Shown one piece after another: positions 40,448 through 50,390 of a stretch of 64,000 bases of DNA. A program made the translations under genes and the position numbers. Source of the DNA: Cupriavidus cauae (GTDB lineage: Bacteria > Pseudomonadota > Gammaproteobacteria > Burkholderiales > Burkholderiaceae); the NCBI RefSeq assembly GCF_008632125.1, contig NZ_VWRN01000030.1, positions 174,020 to 238,019 of the forward strand, written 5' to 3'. Position 1 is the stretch's first letter, and the number at the start of each line of letters is the position of its first letter. The notes under the pieces were generated by a model that saw only the letters and a program-made list of their open reading frames with translations, did not search any database and was not told the DNA's origin.

Positions 40448-41377
40448 ATGCGCCGCGCCACCGAAGCCACTGCGCCTTTGTCCGACGCCGAGCCCCGCCA
40501 CCCCGGCGAGCGCGATCCGTACCTGACCCAGCTGGGCGAGCGCATCCGCTCGCTGCGCGCGGCCCGCGGCATGTCGCGCAAGGATCTGGCGCGCGGGGCC
40601 GGGGTCTCGGAGCGCTATCTGGCCAATCTCGAAACCGGTACCGGCAACGCCTCCGTGCTGCTGTTGCGGCAGGTGGCGGCCGCGCTGAACGTGCCGCTGC
40701 CGGTGGTGCTGGCCGAGGCCGACGGCGGCAACGGCGCGCGCGCCGCCGAGTTCGGCCAGCTTCTGCAATGGCTCGCGCAACTGCCGCCCGCCGATCTGGC
40801 CCGCGTGCGCGAGGCCTGCCGCAATGCCCTCGCACCGTCCGCCCCCTTCGACGCGCGCCATCAGCGAATCGCGCTGATCGGCCTGCGCGGCGCCGGCAAA
40901 TCGACGCTGGGCCGGGCGCTGGCCGCGGCGCGCGAGTTGCCCTTCGTCGAGCTGAACGGCGCGATCGAACAGGAGGCCGGCGCCACGCTGTCGGAAATCC
41001 ATTCGCTGTACGGCCAGGCCGCCTACCGCCGCTACGAACTGCGCGCGCTGGAACGCGTGCTGCGCGAGCATGAGCGGCTGGTGCTGGCGACGCCGGGCAG
41101 CCTGGTGTCCGAGCCGGCCACGTTCAATCTGCTGCTCGCCAACTGCTACACGGTGTGGGTCAAGACCTCGCCGGAGGAACACATGGCGCGCGTGGTCGCC
41201 CAGGGCGACATGCGGCCGATGCAGGGCAACAGCGAGGCGATGGCCGACCTGCGCCGCATCCTGCAGGCCCGCACGCCGCTCTACGCGCGCGCCGACGCGG
41301 TGATCGACACCAGCGGGCAGAGTCTGGACGCGTCGCTGCAGGCGCTGCAGACGGTGCTGCAGGACGCCGGCGCCTGA
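40448..41377 (+). CDS. boxR: BoxR-type regulator: HTH fused to shikimate-kinase-like domain
   Basis: A transcription factor of the BzdR/BoxR family that represses benzoyl-CoA pathway genes and responds to benzoyl-CoA. The 309-residue protein has an XRE-type HTH (residues about 25-80, LGERIRSLRAARGMSRKDLA). A short linker leads to a shikimate-kinase-like domain with P-loop GLRGAGKST at about residue 150 and a following FVELNGAIEQEAG. That domain serves as the effector sensor. It is divergent from bclA. The genes it normally accompanies, boxA, boxB and boxC, are not next to it: the next gene is a toxin-antitoxin pair. Confidence 0.9.
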   Translation: MRRATEATAPLSDAEPRHPGERDPYLTQLGERIRSLRAARGMSRKDLARGAGVSERYLANLETGTGNASVLLLRQVAAALNVPLPVVLAEADGGNGARAAEFGQLLQWLAQLPPADLARVREACRNALAPSAPFDARHQRIALIGLRGAGKSTLGRALAAARELPFVELNGAIEQEAGATLSEIHSLYGQAAYRRYELRALERVLREHERLVLATPGSLVSEPATFNLLLANCYTVWVKTSPEEHMARVVAQGDMRPMQGNSEAMADLRRILQARTPLYARADAVIDTSGQSLDASLQALQTVLQDAGA

Positions 41378-41682
41378 GCCACGGCCGCGGCCGCGGGCCG
41401 GTTTGCGCCGGCGCCGAGCTACCGGCCTCGGCGGCCGTTGCGCCGGCACCTGAGCCACGGCCCCGGCGGTCGGTTCGCACTATATTTCATCGCCGTGCTG
41501 CCCCTTCCCGGCAGCCGGGTGTACGCGCGGTTTGCTTCGCCGCGGGAACGGCCCCGGAACGGCCCAGGAATGGCCCTGGAACCGCCCCGGGGAACGGCGC
41601 CGGAAAGGCGGCGGTCGAACGGGCGTACGCAAGGAATCCCCGCAAAAGTGGTTTTCCTGCTTCCCTTGCGAAACAAGTGGCC

Positions 41683-41702
41683 TATAATGTTTCCAAGGAA
41701 AC
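41683..41702 (+). promoter_or_regulatory. Promoter -10 box with overlapping palindromic operator of the toxin-antitoxin pair
   Basis: TATAAT (41683-41688) is followed at once by the palindrome GTTTCC-AA-GGAAAC (41689-41702), 26 bp before the antitoxin start. Such an overlap is what an autorepressing antitoxin would need. A second TTTCC-like half-site lies at 41652-41657. The rest of the 337-bp gap after boxR is GC-rich with loose GGAACGGCCCC repeats (41545-41600) and no gene that I can support. Confidence 0.65.
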
Positions 41703-41714
41703 AGGAGCATGGCG

Positions 41715-42104
41715 ATGCAGACCAAGCAACTTCGGCAGCAGCTTCCCGCCGGGGCCCCGGATGCCGGGGCAACCCTGACCAAGGCCGTGATGCGCGCGGC
41801 CGGCTTCCTCGGTATCAGCCAGGCCGTGGTCGCCAGCGTGCTGGGCATCAGCACGGCCTCCGTCTCGCGCATGGCCTCGGGCCACTACGTGCTGGACAAC
41901 CACCGCAAGGAATGGGAGTTCGGCGTGCTGTTCGTGCGCCTGTTCCGCTCCCTCGATGCCATCCTCGGGCATGGCGACCAGGCCCGGCTATGGCTGGCCA
42001 ATGACAATCTCGCGCTGGGCGGCAAGCCGCTCGAACTGATCCGTACTACCGAAGGCCTGGTTCGTGTCGTTCACTACCTGGACGCCACCCGCGGTCGCAT
42101 CTGA
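41715..42104 (+). CDS. Antitoxin, Xre/MbcA/ParS family
   Basis: The antitoxin partner of the RES-domain toxin. The 129-residue protein has an N-terminal HTH (about residues 25-60, FLGISQAVVASVLGISTASVSRM). The C-terminal MbcA/ParS/Xre toxin-binding domain follows (formerly DUF2384: LDAILGHGDQARLWLANDNLALGGKPLELIRTTEGLVRVVHYLDA). AGGAG lies seven bases before the ATG at 41715; the ATG at 41709 is too close to it. It overlaps the toxin gene by 41 bp in another frame. It is likely to repress its own promoter through the palindrome at 41689. Confidence 0.9.
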   Translation: MQTKQLRQQLPAGAPDAGATLTKAVMRAAGFLGISQAVVASVLGISTASVSRMASGHYVLDNHRKEWEFGVLFVRLFRSLDAILGHGDQARLWLANDNLALGGKPLELIRTTEGLVRVVHYLDATRGRI

Positions 42105-42822
42105 GCGCAAGCCGTTTGCGCTCACGTTGTGGCGGGCGGTGGAAGCCCAGCATGTGGTTTCCACGATGCCGCTGGTCGACAGCCTCGAAGAGCAGGCTGT
42201 GCTGGAGGCCGTGCTCGATGCCGGCAAACCGGCGGTTCCCTCCTACGCCCGCCATCTGCACTACCTGCTGTTCACGCCGTTCCGCTATCCGCCGTCGCCG
42301 TGGGGCTCGCGCTTTCGCGCGGCGCACGATCCGGGCGTGTTCTACGGCGCGGACGAGATCCGCACCGCCTGCGCGGAGCTGGGCTACTGGCGCTGGCGCT
42401 TCCTGCGCGACAGTCCCGCACTGCCGCGCATCGATGCGCGCGCGCAGACGCTGTTCCAGGTCGGCGTGCGCACCGACGGCGTCGCGCTGGACGAGGCGCC
42501 GTTCGCGCGCGATGCCGCGCAATGGCAGGACCCGGTCCACTACGAGGGCTGCCAGGCCTTCGCCCGCGTCGCCCGCGAGGCCGGGCTCGGGCTGATCCGC
42601 TACCGCTCGGTGCGCGATCCCGGCCAGGGCCATTGCGCCGCCGTGCTGACGCCGCTGGCCTTCTCCTCGCCCGCGCCGCTGGTCACCACCACGTGGATGC
42701 TGACGGTGCGGCCCGACCGCGTGATCTGGCAACGCGACGATCTGCTGCAACGCGAGAATTTCGAGTTCGAGGCGGTGCTGTGGGAACGCCCGAACGGCAA
42801 TGCGGCCCCTGCAAGCGCTTGA
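42064..42822 (+). CDS. RES-domain toxin (NAD-degrading type)
   Basis: The toxin of a type II Xre-RES (MbcTA-like) system; characterised members deplete NAD+ by phosphorolysis or hydrolysis. The 252-residue protein carries the elements that name the family: Arg in TLWRAV (about residue 24), Tyr in GVFYGAD, a Glu in ACAELGY, and Ser in LIRYRSVRDPG. The GTG start at 42064 lies inside the antitoxin gene, so translation is coupled. About 80 bp separate its stop from the initiator tRNA gene. Catalytic competence appears intact by inspection. Confidence 0.82.
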   Translation: MSFTTWTPPAVASERKPFALTLWRAVEAQHVVSTMPLVDSLEEQAVLEAVLDAGKPAVPSYARHLHYLLFTPFRYPPSPWGSRFRAAHDPGVFYGADEIRTACAELGYWRWRFLRDSPALPRIDARAQTLFQVGVRTDGVALDEAPFARDAAQWQDPVHYEGCQAFARVAREAGLGLIRYRSVRDPGQGHCAAVLTPLAFSSPAPLVTTTWMLTVRPDRVIWQRDDLLQRENFEFEAVLWERPNGNAAPASA

Positions 42823-42857
42823 AATGCGGCCCACGATACTTTCGCTCATATCTCCTG

Positions 42858-42886
42858 TTGCATTGCGAAAGCGCTTGCCCTATAAT
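42858..42886 (+). promoter_or_regulatory. Promoter of tRNA-fMet
   Basis: TTGCAT (42858-42863) and TATAAT (42881-42886) with a 17-bp spacer lie 15 bp before the mature tRNA 5' end, a typical arrangement for a strong stable-RNA promoter. Confidence 0.85.
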
Positions 42887-42901
42887 CACTTCTTCGACGG
42901 A

Positions 42902-42979
<78 letters not shown>

Positions 42980-43014
42980 CCGATCGAAACAGCAAAAAGA
43001 ACCCAGCAAAAAGC

Positions 43015-43044
43015 AGCCGCCCCGATTCACCGGGCGGCTTTTTT
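43015..43044 (+). terminator. Terminator of tRNA-fMet
   Basis: An 8-bp stem (AGCCGCCC and complement) is followed by six T, 36 bp after the tRNA. Confidence 0.9.
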
Positions 43045-43166
43045 GTTTCTGCGTGCTTTCCGCAGTTCGCTGCCGCTCATTCGAGCGTGCGCCAGGGTCA
43101 CGGCTCCACGGTCGTGCCGCCTCAGGGCCGGTGATAAACTGCGCCCATTCCTCCCGGACCGAATCC

Positions 43167-43751
43167 ATGAAATTCTGCTCGAACTGCGGCCATGCGGTCG
43201 TGCTGCGCATCCCCGATGGCGACAACCGGCCGCGCCATCTCTGCGATCAATGCGGCACCATCCATTACGTCAATCCGCGCAATGTGGTCGGCACGGTTCC
43301 GGTCTGGGAAGACAAGATCCTGCTGTGCAAGCGCGCGATCGAGCCGCGCTACGGCTTCTGGACGCTGCCGGCCGGCTTCATGGAGATCGGCGAGACCACC
43401 GCCCAGGCCGCCGCCCGCGAAACGCTGGAGGAAGCCGGCGCGCGCGTGCAGATCGGCGAGCTGTTCTCGATGCTGAACGTGCCGCACGTGCATCAGGTCC
43501 ATCTGTTCTATCTGGCCAGGCTGGAAGACCTCGATATCGCGCCGGGCGAGGAAAGCCTCGAGGTCAAGCTGGTCGACGAGGCGGACGTACCCTGGGACGA
43601 GTTGGCCTTCCCCACCGTGATCCACACGCTGCGCTGCTTTTTCGCCGACCGTGCGGCCGGGCGTATCGCGGATGGCAGCTTCCGGCTGCATACGCTCGAT
43701 ATCGACAAGCCGATGCGCCCGCTGGCGGCGCGCGCGACGGTGGAGCCCTGA
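43167..43751 (+). CDS. Nudix hydrolase with N-terminal zinc ribbon
   Basis: A 194-residue hydrolase, probably acting on a nucleoside-diphosphate derivative. Two CxxC pairs (FCSNCGH and LCDQCGT) form a zinc ribbon in the first 35 residues. The Nudix box is intact in [23 protein letters not shown] (GX5EX7REUXEEXGU). Related to NudC and to ADP-ribose pyrophosphatases, but shorter than NudC. Substrate unknown. The ATG at 43167 is the first Met before the zinc ribbon. Confidence 0.88.
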   Translation: MKFCSNCGHAVVLRIPDGDNRPRHLCDQCGTIHYVNPRNVVGTVPVWEDKILLCKRAIEPRYGFWTLPAGFMEIGETTAQAAARETLEEAGARVQIGELFSMLNVPHVHQVHLFYLARLEDLDIAPGEESLEVKLVDEADVPWDELAFPTVIHTLRCFFADRAAGRIADGSFRLHTLDIDKPMRPLAARATVEP

Positions 43752-43917
43752 ACGCGCGGGCCGCCTTCCGGGCCGCCTTCCGAGCCCCCCCTCAGCGCCG
43801 CATGCAGAGCCAACATCCACGCTGCCACCGCGCCACCTCCGTGACGATCGCGCTCCCCGCCCCGTTCAACCGCGCCTTCCACCGCGCCCTCGCCCGCGCC
43901 CTCGCCTCCTCTCGCGC

Positions 43918-44667
43918 ATGATCGCCTGGCTCGACCCGCACGATCCGTTTCCCCCGGTCGATGCCGCGCTGGGCCCCGACTCCGAAGCCCCCGGCCTGCT
44001 GGCCGCGAGCCGCGATCTGACCCCGCAGCGCCTGCTGCTGGCCTACCGCCACGGCATCTTTCCCTGGTACGCGCAGGGCCAGCCGGTGCTGTGGTGGAGC
44101 ACCGATCCGCGCATGGTGCTCGATCCCACCGCGCTGCGGGTCTCGCTGAGCCTGCGCAAGACGCTCAAGCGCGTGCTGCGCGAGGACGACTGGCAGATCC
44201 GCGTGGACGACGATTTCGAATCGGTGATGCGCGCCTGCGCCGAGACCCCGCGCGCGGGGCAGCACGGCACGTGGATCACGCCGGAGATCGTCGAGGCCTA
44301 CGGCGCGCTGCACGCGCGCGGCATGGCCCATTCGGTCGAGACCTGGTATCGCGGCGAGCGCGTCGGCGGGCTGTACGGCGTCGCGCTGGGCCGCATGTTC
44401 TACGGCGAGTCGATGTTCGCGCGCCGCACCGACGCCTCGAAAATCGCGCTGGCGGCGCTGTGCGGCTTCCTCGCCGGCCACGGGGTGACGATGATAGACT
44501 GCCAGCAGGAAACCGAGCACCTCGCCTCGCTGGGCGCGCGGCCGATTCCGCGCAGCGAGTTCGTCGCGCATCTGCGCACGGCGACCGCGCAGCCGCAGAT
44601 CGTGCCGTGGCGGTTCGACAAGACGGTGCTCGAATGGTGGACACGGGCGCGCCAGGCCGAGCGCTAG
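43918..44667 (+). CDS. aat: Leucyl/phenylalanyl-tRNA-protein transferase
   Basis: Adds Leu or Phe to N-terminal Lys/Arg of proteins, marking them for ClpAPS degradation (N-degron pathway). The 249-residue protein shows the family motifs [35 protein letters not shown] and [18 protein letters not shown] with a C-terminal [15 protein letters not shown]. The ATG at 43918 begins [13 protein letters not shown], as in homologues. It is 46 bp upstream of bpt, the second transferase of the same pathway. Confidence 0.95.
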   Translation: MIAWLDPHDPFPPVDAALGPDSEAPGLLAASRDLTPQRLLLAYRHGIFPWYAQGQPVLWWSTDPRMVLDPTALRVSLSLRKTLKRVLREDDWQIRVDDDFESVMRACAETPRAGQHGTWITPEIVEAYGALHARGMAHSVETWYRGERVGGLYGVALGRMFYGESMFARRTDASKIALAALCGFLAGHGVTMIDCQQETEHLASLGARPIPRSEFVAHLRTATAQPQIVPWRFDKTVLEWWTRARQAER

Positions 44668-44713
44668 CGCCCCGCGCTCCGACCGCGGCAGCACCCGACG
44701 GCAGCATCCGATC

Positions 44714-45466
44714 ATGAGCAAGCTCAAGGAATTGCCCCTTTCCGCGCTGCAGTTCTATGCAACGGCGCCCTACGCTTGCAGCTATCTCGAAGGCCGCATG
44801 GCCCGCTCGCAGGTGGCCACCCCCGCGCACCTGATCAATGCCGACGTCTATTCCCGCCTGGTGCGCGCCGGCTTCCGGCGCAGCGGCGTCTTCACCTACC
44901 GCCCCTATTGCGACGATTGCCATGCCTGCACGCCGTGCCGGCTCGCGGTCGACCAGTTCGAGCCGGACCGCAGCCAGCGCCGCGCCTGGCAGCGCCACCG
45001 CCATCTGCAGGCGCTGGTCGCGCCGCTGACCTACGTCGAGGAACACTACGCGCTGTATCTGCGCTACCAGTCGATGCGGCACGCCGGCGGCGGCATGGAC
45101 CAGGACAGCCGCGACCAGTACGAGCAGTTCCTGCTGCAGAGCCGCGTCAATTCGCGGCTGGTCGAATTCCGCGATCCGCCCGACGCCGCCGAGCCCGGCA
45201 AGCTGCGCATGGTCAGCATGATCGACGTGCTCGACGACGGCCTGTCGTCGGTCTACACCTTCTACGATCCGCTGCAGCCCAAGACCAGCTACGGCACCTA
45301 CAACATCCTGTGGCAGATCGAGCAGACCCGCGAACTGGGCCTGCCGCATCTGTACCTCGGCTACTGGATCGCCAACAGCCGCAAGATGGCCTACAAGGCG
45401 CGCTTCCAGCCGCTGCAGGTGCTGGTCGGCAACCAGTGGCGGCCGTTCGAGTCCGAGGGCGCCTGA
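44714..45466 (+). CDS. bpt: Aspartate/glutamate leucyltransferase
   Basis: Transfers Leu to N-terminal Asp/Glu, creating a ClpS-recognised N-degron. The 250-residue ATE1-like protein has the Cys cluster [12 protein letters not shown] near residues 75-86, [21 protein letters not shown] and the terminal [19 protein letters not shown] typical of Bpt. It lies directly after aat. The next gene, pyrD, is 273 bp away across sequence in which I see only a possible -10 (TACAAT at 45609). Confidence 0.93.
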   Translation: MSKLKELPLSALQFYATAPYACSYLEGRMARSQVATPAHLINADVYSRLVRAGFRRSGVFTYRPYCDDCHACTPCRLAVDQFEPDRSQRRAWQRHRHLQALVAPLTYVEEHYALYLRYQSMRHAGGGMDQDSRDQYEQFLLQSRVNSRLVEFRDPPDAAEPGKLRMVSMIDVLDDGLSSVYTFYDPLQPKTSYGTYNILWQIEQTRELGLPHLYLGYWIANSRKMAYKARFQPLQVLVGNQWRPFESEGA

Positions 45467-45739
45467 GCGCGCGGCTCGGCACGCGCATTACGCCCTCGCG
45501 CTCTACCGCGCGATCCACGGCCGCGCATCACCGCTTCACCGCTTCAGGGCGTCACCACGGTATCTACCCCCGCGCCGGCCTCCCCGGCGCCGCAAGCGCC
45601 GCTGCCGTTACAATATCGCCCTGACCGCGCCGCCACCCGCCCGCGGTGCATCGCCGGACCCGCCCCGCCGCTCTCCGCTTGGTCGCCCGTGGCCGCCCGG
45701 CCTCCGATTCCCTGCCCCGACTCCCTGCCGATTTCCGCC

Positions 45740-46774
45740 GTGCTCAACGCGCTCTATCCCCTGTTTCGTCCCGCCCTGTTCTCGATGGACGCCGAGGACG
45801 CCCACCATCTGACCCTCGACAACCTGCGCCGCGCGCAACGCCTTGGACTGGCCGGCTGCCTCGGCAACCGCATCGAAGACGATCCGCGCACCGTGATGGG
45901 CGTGCGCTTCCCGAATCCGGTCGGACTGGCGGCGGGCCTGGACAAGGACGGCGCCTATATCGACGGCCTGGCCGCGTTCGGCTTCGGCTTTATCGAGGTC
46001 GGCACGGTGACGCCGCGCCCGCAGCCCGGCAATCCGCGCCCGCGCATGTTCCGGCTGCCGAAGGCCGAGGCGCTGATCAACCGGATGGGCTTCAACAACG
46101 GCGGCGTCGACGCCTTCGTCGCCAACGTCAACGCGTCGCGCTGGAAGGCCGAGGGCGGCGTGCTCGGGCTGAACATCGGCAAGAACGCCGATACGCCGAT
46201 CGAGCGCGCGGTCGACGACTACCTGTATTGCCTGGAACGCGTCTATCCGCACGCGAGCTACGTCACCGTCAACATCTCGTCGCCGAACACCAAGAACCTG
46301 CGGCAACTGCAGGGCGCCAGCGAGCTGGACGGCCTGCTGTCGGCGCTGAAGACCGCGCAGCAGCGGCTGGCCGACCAGCATCGCCGCTACGTGCCGCTGG
46401 CGCTGAAGATCGCGCCGGACCTCGACGCCGACCAGATCGGCAATATCGGCGACGCGCTGGTGCGCCACCGGATCGACGGCGTGATCGCCACCAACACGAC
46501 GATCTCGCGCGAGGCGGTCAAGGGCCTGCCGCATGCCGAGGAAGCCGGCGGCCTGTCGGGCCGGCCGGTGTTCGATGCGTCCACCGCGGTGGTGCGCGCG
46601 CTGCGCGCGGTGGTCGGCGACGCGCTGCCGATCATCGGCGTCGGCGGCATCTTCGACGGCGCGCAGGCGCGCGCCAAGATCGACGCGGGCGCGCAGCTGG
46701 TGCAGCTCTACACCGGGCTGATCTACCGCGGCCCGGCGCTGGTCAAGGAATGCGCGGCCGCGCTGCGCGCTTGA
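45740..46774 (+). CDS. pyrD: Dihydroorotate dehydrogenase (quinone), class 2
   Basis: Oxidises dihydroorotate to orotate at the inner membrane, passing electrons to quinone (pyrimidine synthesis). The 344-residue product starts at GTG 45740 with the amphipathic membrane helix [22 protein letters not shown]. It contains the FMN motif [19 protein letters not shown], the catalytic Ser in [11 protein letters not shown] and the phosphate site [10 protein letters not shown]. An upstream GTG at 45689 is possible but the homologues I know begin at the LNALYP position. The stop codon lies in an 11-bp tandem array. Confidence 0.95.
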   Translation: MLNALYPLFRPALFSMDAEDAHHLTLDNLRRAQRLGLAGCLGNRIEDDPRTVMGVRFPNPVGLAAGLDKDGAYIDGLAAFGFGFIEVGTVTPRPQPGNPRPRMFRLPKAEALINRMGFNNGGVDAFVANVNASRWKAEGGVLGLNIGKNADTPIERAVDDYLYCLERVYPHASYVTVNISSPNTKNLRQLQGASELDGLLSALKTAQQRLADQHRRYVPLALKIAPDLDADQIGNIGDALVRHRIDGVIATNTTISREAVKGLPHAEEAGGLSGRPVFDASTAVVRALRAVVGDALPIIGVGGIFDGAQARAKIDAGAQLVQLYTGLIYRGPALVKECAAALRA

Positions 46775-46875
46775 TACGGGCTCGATAGGCGCTCGATACG
46801 CGCTTGATGCGGGATCGACGCGCAACATGATGAACGCTTGATGCGGGATGGATGTCGGATGGATCTCGGATGGAT
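46765..46875. repeat. 11-bp tandem array starting at the pyrD stop codon
   Basis: Ten units of 11 bp (one is 12) with the pattern NNGCGCTTGAT or NNCGGATGGAT run from the last codons of pyrD, including its TGA, to 41 bp before the aldo-keto reductase start. Early and late units have diverged into two subfamilies. Confidence 0.8.
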
Positions 46876-46916
46876 ACACCGCTTCCTTTCCTCCCGCCCC
46901 ATATAGAGGAACACGC

Positions 46917-47975
46917 ATGGAAACGATCCGACTAGGCCAGAGCGATTTGCAGGTCTCGCGCATCTGCCTCGGCACGATGACCTTCGGCGAACAGAACACC
47001 GAGGCCGAAGGCCACCAGCAGCTGGACTATGCGCTGTCGCGCGGCATCAACTTCATCGACACCGCCGAGATGTACCCGGTCAAGCCGCGCGCCGAGACCT
47101 ATGGCCGCACCGAGCAGATCGTCGGCAGCTGGCTCAAGCGCCAGCCGCGCGACCGCATCGTGCTGGCCACCAAGGTCGCCGGCCCGGCGCGCATGCCGTG
47201 GATCCGCAACGGCGGCGACCTGACGCCGCAGAGCATCCGCGCCGCGGTCGACGAATCGCTCAAGCGCCTGCAGACCGACTACATCGACCTGTACCAGATC
47301 CACTGGCCGGCACGCAACGCGCCGATCTTCGGCCAGAAGCAGTTCGACCCGTCGCGCGAGCGCGCCTGCACCAGCATCGCCGCGCAGCTCGATGCAATGG
47401 CCCAGCTGGTGCGCGCCGGCAAGATCCGCCATGTCGGCGTGTCGAACGAAACGCCGTGGGGCATCGCCGAATTCGTCAAGCAGGCCGAATTGCACGGGCT
47501 GCCGCGCATCGCCACCGTGCAGAACCCCTACAACCTGGTCAATCGCAGCTTCGAGCAGGGCCTGGACGAGGCCTGCTACCGCACCGGCGTCAGCCTGCTG
47601 ATCTACAGCCCGCTCGCCTTCGGCCAGCTGACCGGCAAGTATCTGCGCGCGAACGCCTCCCAGCCGACCTTCGATCCGTCGGCGGCTGGCCGGCTGACGC
47701 GCTTCCCCGCGGACTGGAGCCCGCGCTACATGCGGCCCGAAACGCTGGCGGCCAGCGCCCGCTACGTCGAGCTGGCGCGCGCGCACGGCCTGTCGCCGGC
47801 CACGCTGGCGCTGGCCTGGTGCTACTCGCGCTGGTTCGCGCACAGCACCATCATCGGCGCGACCACGCTGGCGCAGCTGCAGGAGAACATCGACGCCTGG
47901 GGCGTGCAGCTGCCGGAAGAGGTGCTCGCCGGCATCGAGCGGATCCATGCCGAGATCCACAACCCGGCGCAATGA
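46917..47975 (+). CDS. Aldo/keto reductase, Tas-like
   Basis: A 352-residue NADPH-dependent oxidoreductase with the (beta/alpha)8 fold. The catalytic tetrad is visible: Asp in INFIDTAEMYP with the Tyr of that motif, Lys in LATKVAGP and His in YQIHWPA. The C-terminal cofactor segment is STIIGATTLAQLQENI. It resembles E. coli Tas. AGAGGA is six bases before the ATG at 46917. The last codons and stop are included in a tandem array (47967-48098). Substrate unknown. Confidence 0.9.
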   Translation: METIRLGQSDLQVSRICLGTMTFGEQNTEAEGHQQLDYALSRGINFIDTAEMYPVKPRAETYGRTEQIVGSWLKRQPRDRIVLATKVAGPARMPWIRNGGDLTPQSIRAAVDESLKRLQTDYIDLYQIHWPARNAPIFGQKQFDPSRERACTSIAAQLDAMAQLVRAGKIRHVGVSNETPWGIAEFVKQAELHGLPRIATVQNPYNLVNRSFEQGLDEACYRTGVSLLIYSPLAFGQLTGKYLRANASQPTFDPSAAGRLTRFPADWSPRYMRPETLAASARYVELARAHGLSPATLALAWCYSRWFAHSTIIGATTLAQLQENIDAWGVQLPEEVLAGIERIHAEIHNPAQ

Positions 47976-48098
47976 CCGCGCAATGACCGCGCATTGAAGG
48001 CGCATTGACGGCGCATTGACGGCGCATTGACGGCGCAGCAAGGACGCAACGAGGGCGCGGCAAGGGCGCGGCAAGGGCGCAATAACGGGCAACAACAG
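47967..48098. repeat. 11-bp tandem array starting at the aldo-keto reductase stop codon
   Basis: Twelve 11-bp units, GCGCAATGACC at first, then GCGCATTGACG, then GCGCGGCAAGG, run from the last sense codons of the reductase for 132 bp. The period is exact over the first eleven units. The rest of the 346-bp gap to the binding-protein gene holds a possible extended -10 (TGGTATCCT at 48178-48186) and a GAGGGGAG ribosome site. Confidence 0.9.
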
Positions 48099-48321
48099 GG
48101 CAATGAATCCGCAGCGAAACCCGACCTCGGTGGGGGTCCCGCACCGCGCCGCAACAGGGCACCGCGGGCCGGGGAAATGGTATCCTCGCGGGCTTGACGC
48201 CGCCCCCGTTGGCGGTGCGCGAACCACGCGCGCCAGCCGGCGATCCACTGGAACCACCGAGGCAGAGGGGCGGCCGACCCAACCGAAACCCACAACCAAA
48301 TATTCGAGGGGAGATTCGACC

Positions 48322-49293
48322 ATGACCATGCTGAAAACTTCGACCAAGACCTTGCTCGCCGGCGCCGTCGCGCTGGCCCTGCTGCACGGCGGCGCGGTGA
48401 ACGCGCAGACCGTCAAGGTGCTCTCGATCGTCGATCACCCCGCGCTGGACGCGATCCGCGACGGCGTGCGCGCCGAACTGAAGTCGGCCGGCTACGACGC
48501 CGACAAGAACCTGAAGTGGGAATACCAGAGCGCCCAGGGCAATACCGGCACCGCCGCGCAGATCGCCCGCAAGTTCGTCGGCGACCAGCCCAACGCGATC
48601 GTCGCCATCGCGACGCCGGCCGCGCAGGCCGTGGTGGCCTCGACCAAGACCGTGCCGGTCGTCTACTCGGGCGTCACCGACCCGGTCGCCGCGCAACTGG
48701 TCAAGGGCTGGCAGGCCAGCGGCACCAATGTGACCGGCGTGTCCGACAAGCTGCCGCTGGACAAGCAGGTCGCGCTGATCAAGCGCGTGGTGCCCAAGGC
48801 CAAGACGGTCGGCATGGTCTACAACCCGGGCGAGGCCAACTCGGTCGTTGTCGTCAAGGAACTGAAGTCGCTGCTGGCCAAGGAAGGCCTGACGCTGAAG
48901 GAAGCCGCCGCGCCGCGTACCGTCGATATCGGTCCGGCCGCGAAGAGCCTGGTCGGCAAGGTCGACGTGATCTACACGAATACCGACAACAACGTGGTGT
49001 CGTCCTACGAGGCGCTGGTCAAGGTCGCCAACGAATCGAAGGTGCCGCTGGTCGCTGCCGATACCGACAGCGTCAAGCGCGGCGCGATCGCGGCGCTGGG
49101 CATCAACTACGGCGACCTGGGCGTGCAGACCGGCAAGATCGTCGTGCGCATCCTGAAGGGCGAGAAGCCGGGCGCGATCCCGTCCGAGACCAGCGACAAG
49201 CTGGAGCTGTTCGTCAACACGACGGCCGCCGAGAAGCAAGGCGTGACGCTGTCGCAGGACCTGATCAAGGAAGCCAAGCAGGTCATCAAGTAA
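48322..49293 (+). CDS. ABC transporter substrate-binding protein, TrpX-type
   Basis: A periplasmic binding protein of the ABC_sub_bind family, whose characterised members include the tryptophan/tyrosine-binding TrpX. The 323-residue protein has a 28-residue signal peptide (ending AVNAQ). The mature core starts VKVLSIVDHPALDAIRDGV and includes ATPAAQAVVASTK, GVTDPVAAQLV and YTNTDNNVVSSYEAL. It is the first gene of a three-gene importer. Aromatic amino acid uptake is plausible from the family, but the ligand is not proven. Confidence 0.87.
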   Translation: MTMLKTSTKTLLAGAVALALLHGGAVNAQTVKVLSIVDHPALDAIRDGVRAELKSAGYDADKNLKWEYQSAQGNTGTAAQIARKFVGDQPNAIVAIATPAAQAVVASTKTVPVVYSGVTDPVAAQLVKGWQASGTNVTGVSDKLPLDKQVALIKRVVPKAKTVGMVYNPGEANSVVVVKELKSLLAKEGLTLKEAAAPRTVDIGPAAKSLVGKVDVIYTNTDNNVVSSYEALVKVANESKVPLVAADTDSVKRGAIAALGINYGDLGVQTGKIVVRILKGEKPGAIPSETSDKLELFVNTTAAEKQGVTLSQDLIKEAKQVIK

Positions 49294-49492
49294 TGACGCA
49301 GTGACGACCCGCCGCCCGGCTGCCGGCATGCCGTGCAGCGGGCGACGGGCCGGCGCCACGCCCTACCGGGCCGCGCGCCGACGCCGCTGGTTGCACCCTG
49401 CGGCCCGCCCAGGCGCATGATCCGCCGGCGGCGTCCGCGCCAGTCAGCACGCCCGGCCACCGGCGGGCGCGCATACCGCAACAGGATTCACC

Positions 49493-50389
49493 ATGTCCCT
49501 CTTCTCCCTTCTGGGCGCGCTGGAGATCGGCCTGATCTTCAGCCTGGTCGCCCTCGGGGTGCTGATCTCCTTCCGCATCCTCAATTTCCCCGATCTGACC
49601 GTCGATGGCAGCTTTCCGCTGGGCGGCGCCGTCGCGGCCACGCTGATCGCCATGGGCCAGGACCCGTTCCTCGCCACCGCGCTCGCCATCGTCGCCGGCG
49701 CGATCGCCGGGCTGATCACCGGCTGGCTCAATGTCCGGCTCAAGATCATGGATCTGTTGGCGTCGATCCTGATGATGATCGCGCTGTACTCGATCAACCT
49801 GCGCATCATGGGCAGGCCCAATGTGCCGCTGATCACCGAGCCGACGATGTTCACGGTGCTGCAGCCGGAATGGCTGCCCGACTTCATGCTGCGCCCGCTG
49901 GTGCTGGTGGTGATCGTGATCGTGGCCAAGCTCGGCCTGGACTGGTTCTTCTCGTCGCAACTCGGGCTGGCGATGCGGGCGACCGGCGCCAATCCGCGCA
50001 TGGCGCGCGCGCAGGGCATCGCCACCGGCCGCGCCACGCTGGCCGGCATGGCGCTGTCGAACGCGCTGGTCGCGCTGGCCGGCGCGCTGTTCGCGCAGAC
50101 CCAGGGCGGCTCCGACATCTCGATGGGCATCGGCACCATCGTCATCGGCCTGGCCGCGGTGATCATCGGCGAGACCATCCTGCCGGCCCGCCGGCTGGTG
50201 CTGACGACGCTGGCCGTGGTGCTTGGCGCGATCCTGTACCGCTTCTTCATCGCGCTGGCGCTGAACAGCGATTTCATCGGCCTGAAGGCACAGGACCTGA
50301 ACCTGGTCACCGCGCTGCTGGTGACGGTCGCGCTGGTGCTGCCGGCCACGCGCAAGAAGCTGTTCGGCCGCAAGGCGAATGGAGGCTGA
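49493..50389 (+). CDS. ABC transporter permease, TrpX-type importer
   Basis: A 298-residue inner-membrane protein with about eight hydrophobic segments of the LivH/BPD_transp_2 family. It starts LEIGLIFSLVALGVLISFRIL, with FPDLTVDGSFPLGGAVAA typical of the subunit that partners ABC_sub_bind proteins. It lies 199 bp after the binding-protein gene and one base before the ATPase start region (ATG at 50391). Confidence 0.9.
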   Translation: MSLFSLLGALEIGLIFSLVALGVLISFRILNFPDLTVDGSFPLGGAVAATLIAMGQDPFLATALAIVAGAIAGLITGWLNVRLKIMDLLASILMMIALYSINLRIMGRPNVPLITEPTMFTVLQPEWLPDFMLRPLVLVVIVIVAKLGLDWFFSSQLGLAMRATGANPRMARAQGIATGRATLAGMALSNALVALAGALFAQTQGGSDISMGIGTIVIGLAAVIIGETILPARRLVLTTLAVVLGAILYRFFIALALNSDFIGLKAQDLNLVTALLVTVALVLPATRKKLFGRKANGG

Positions 50390-50390
50390 C

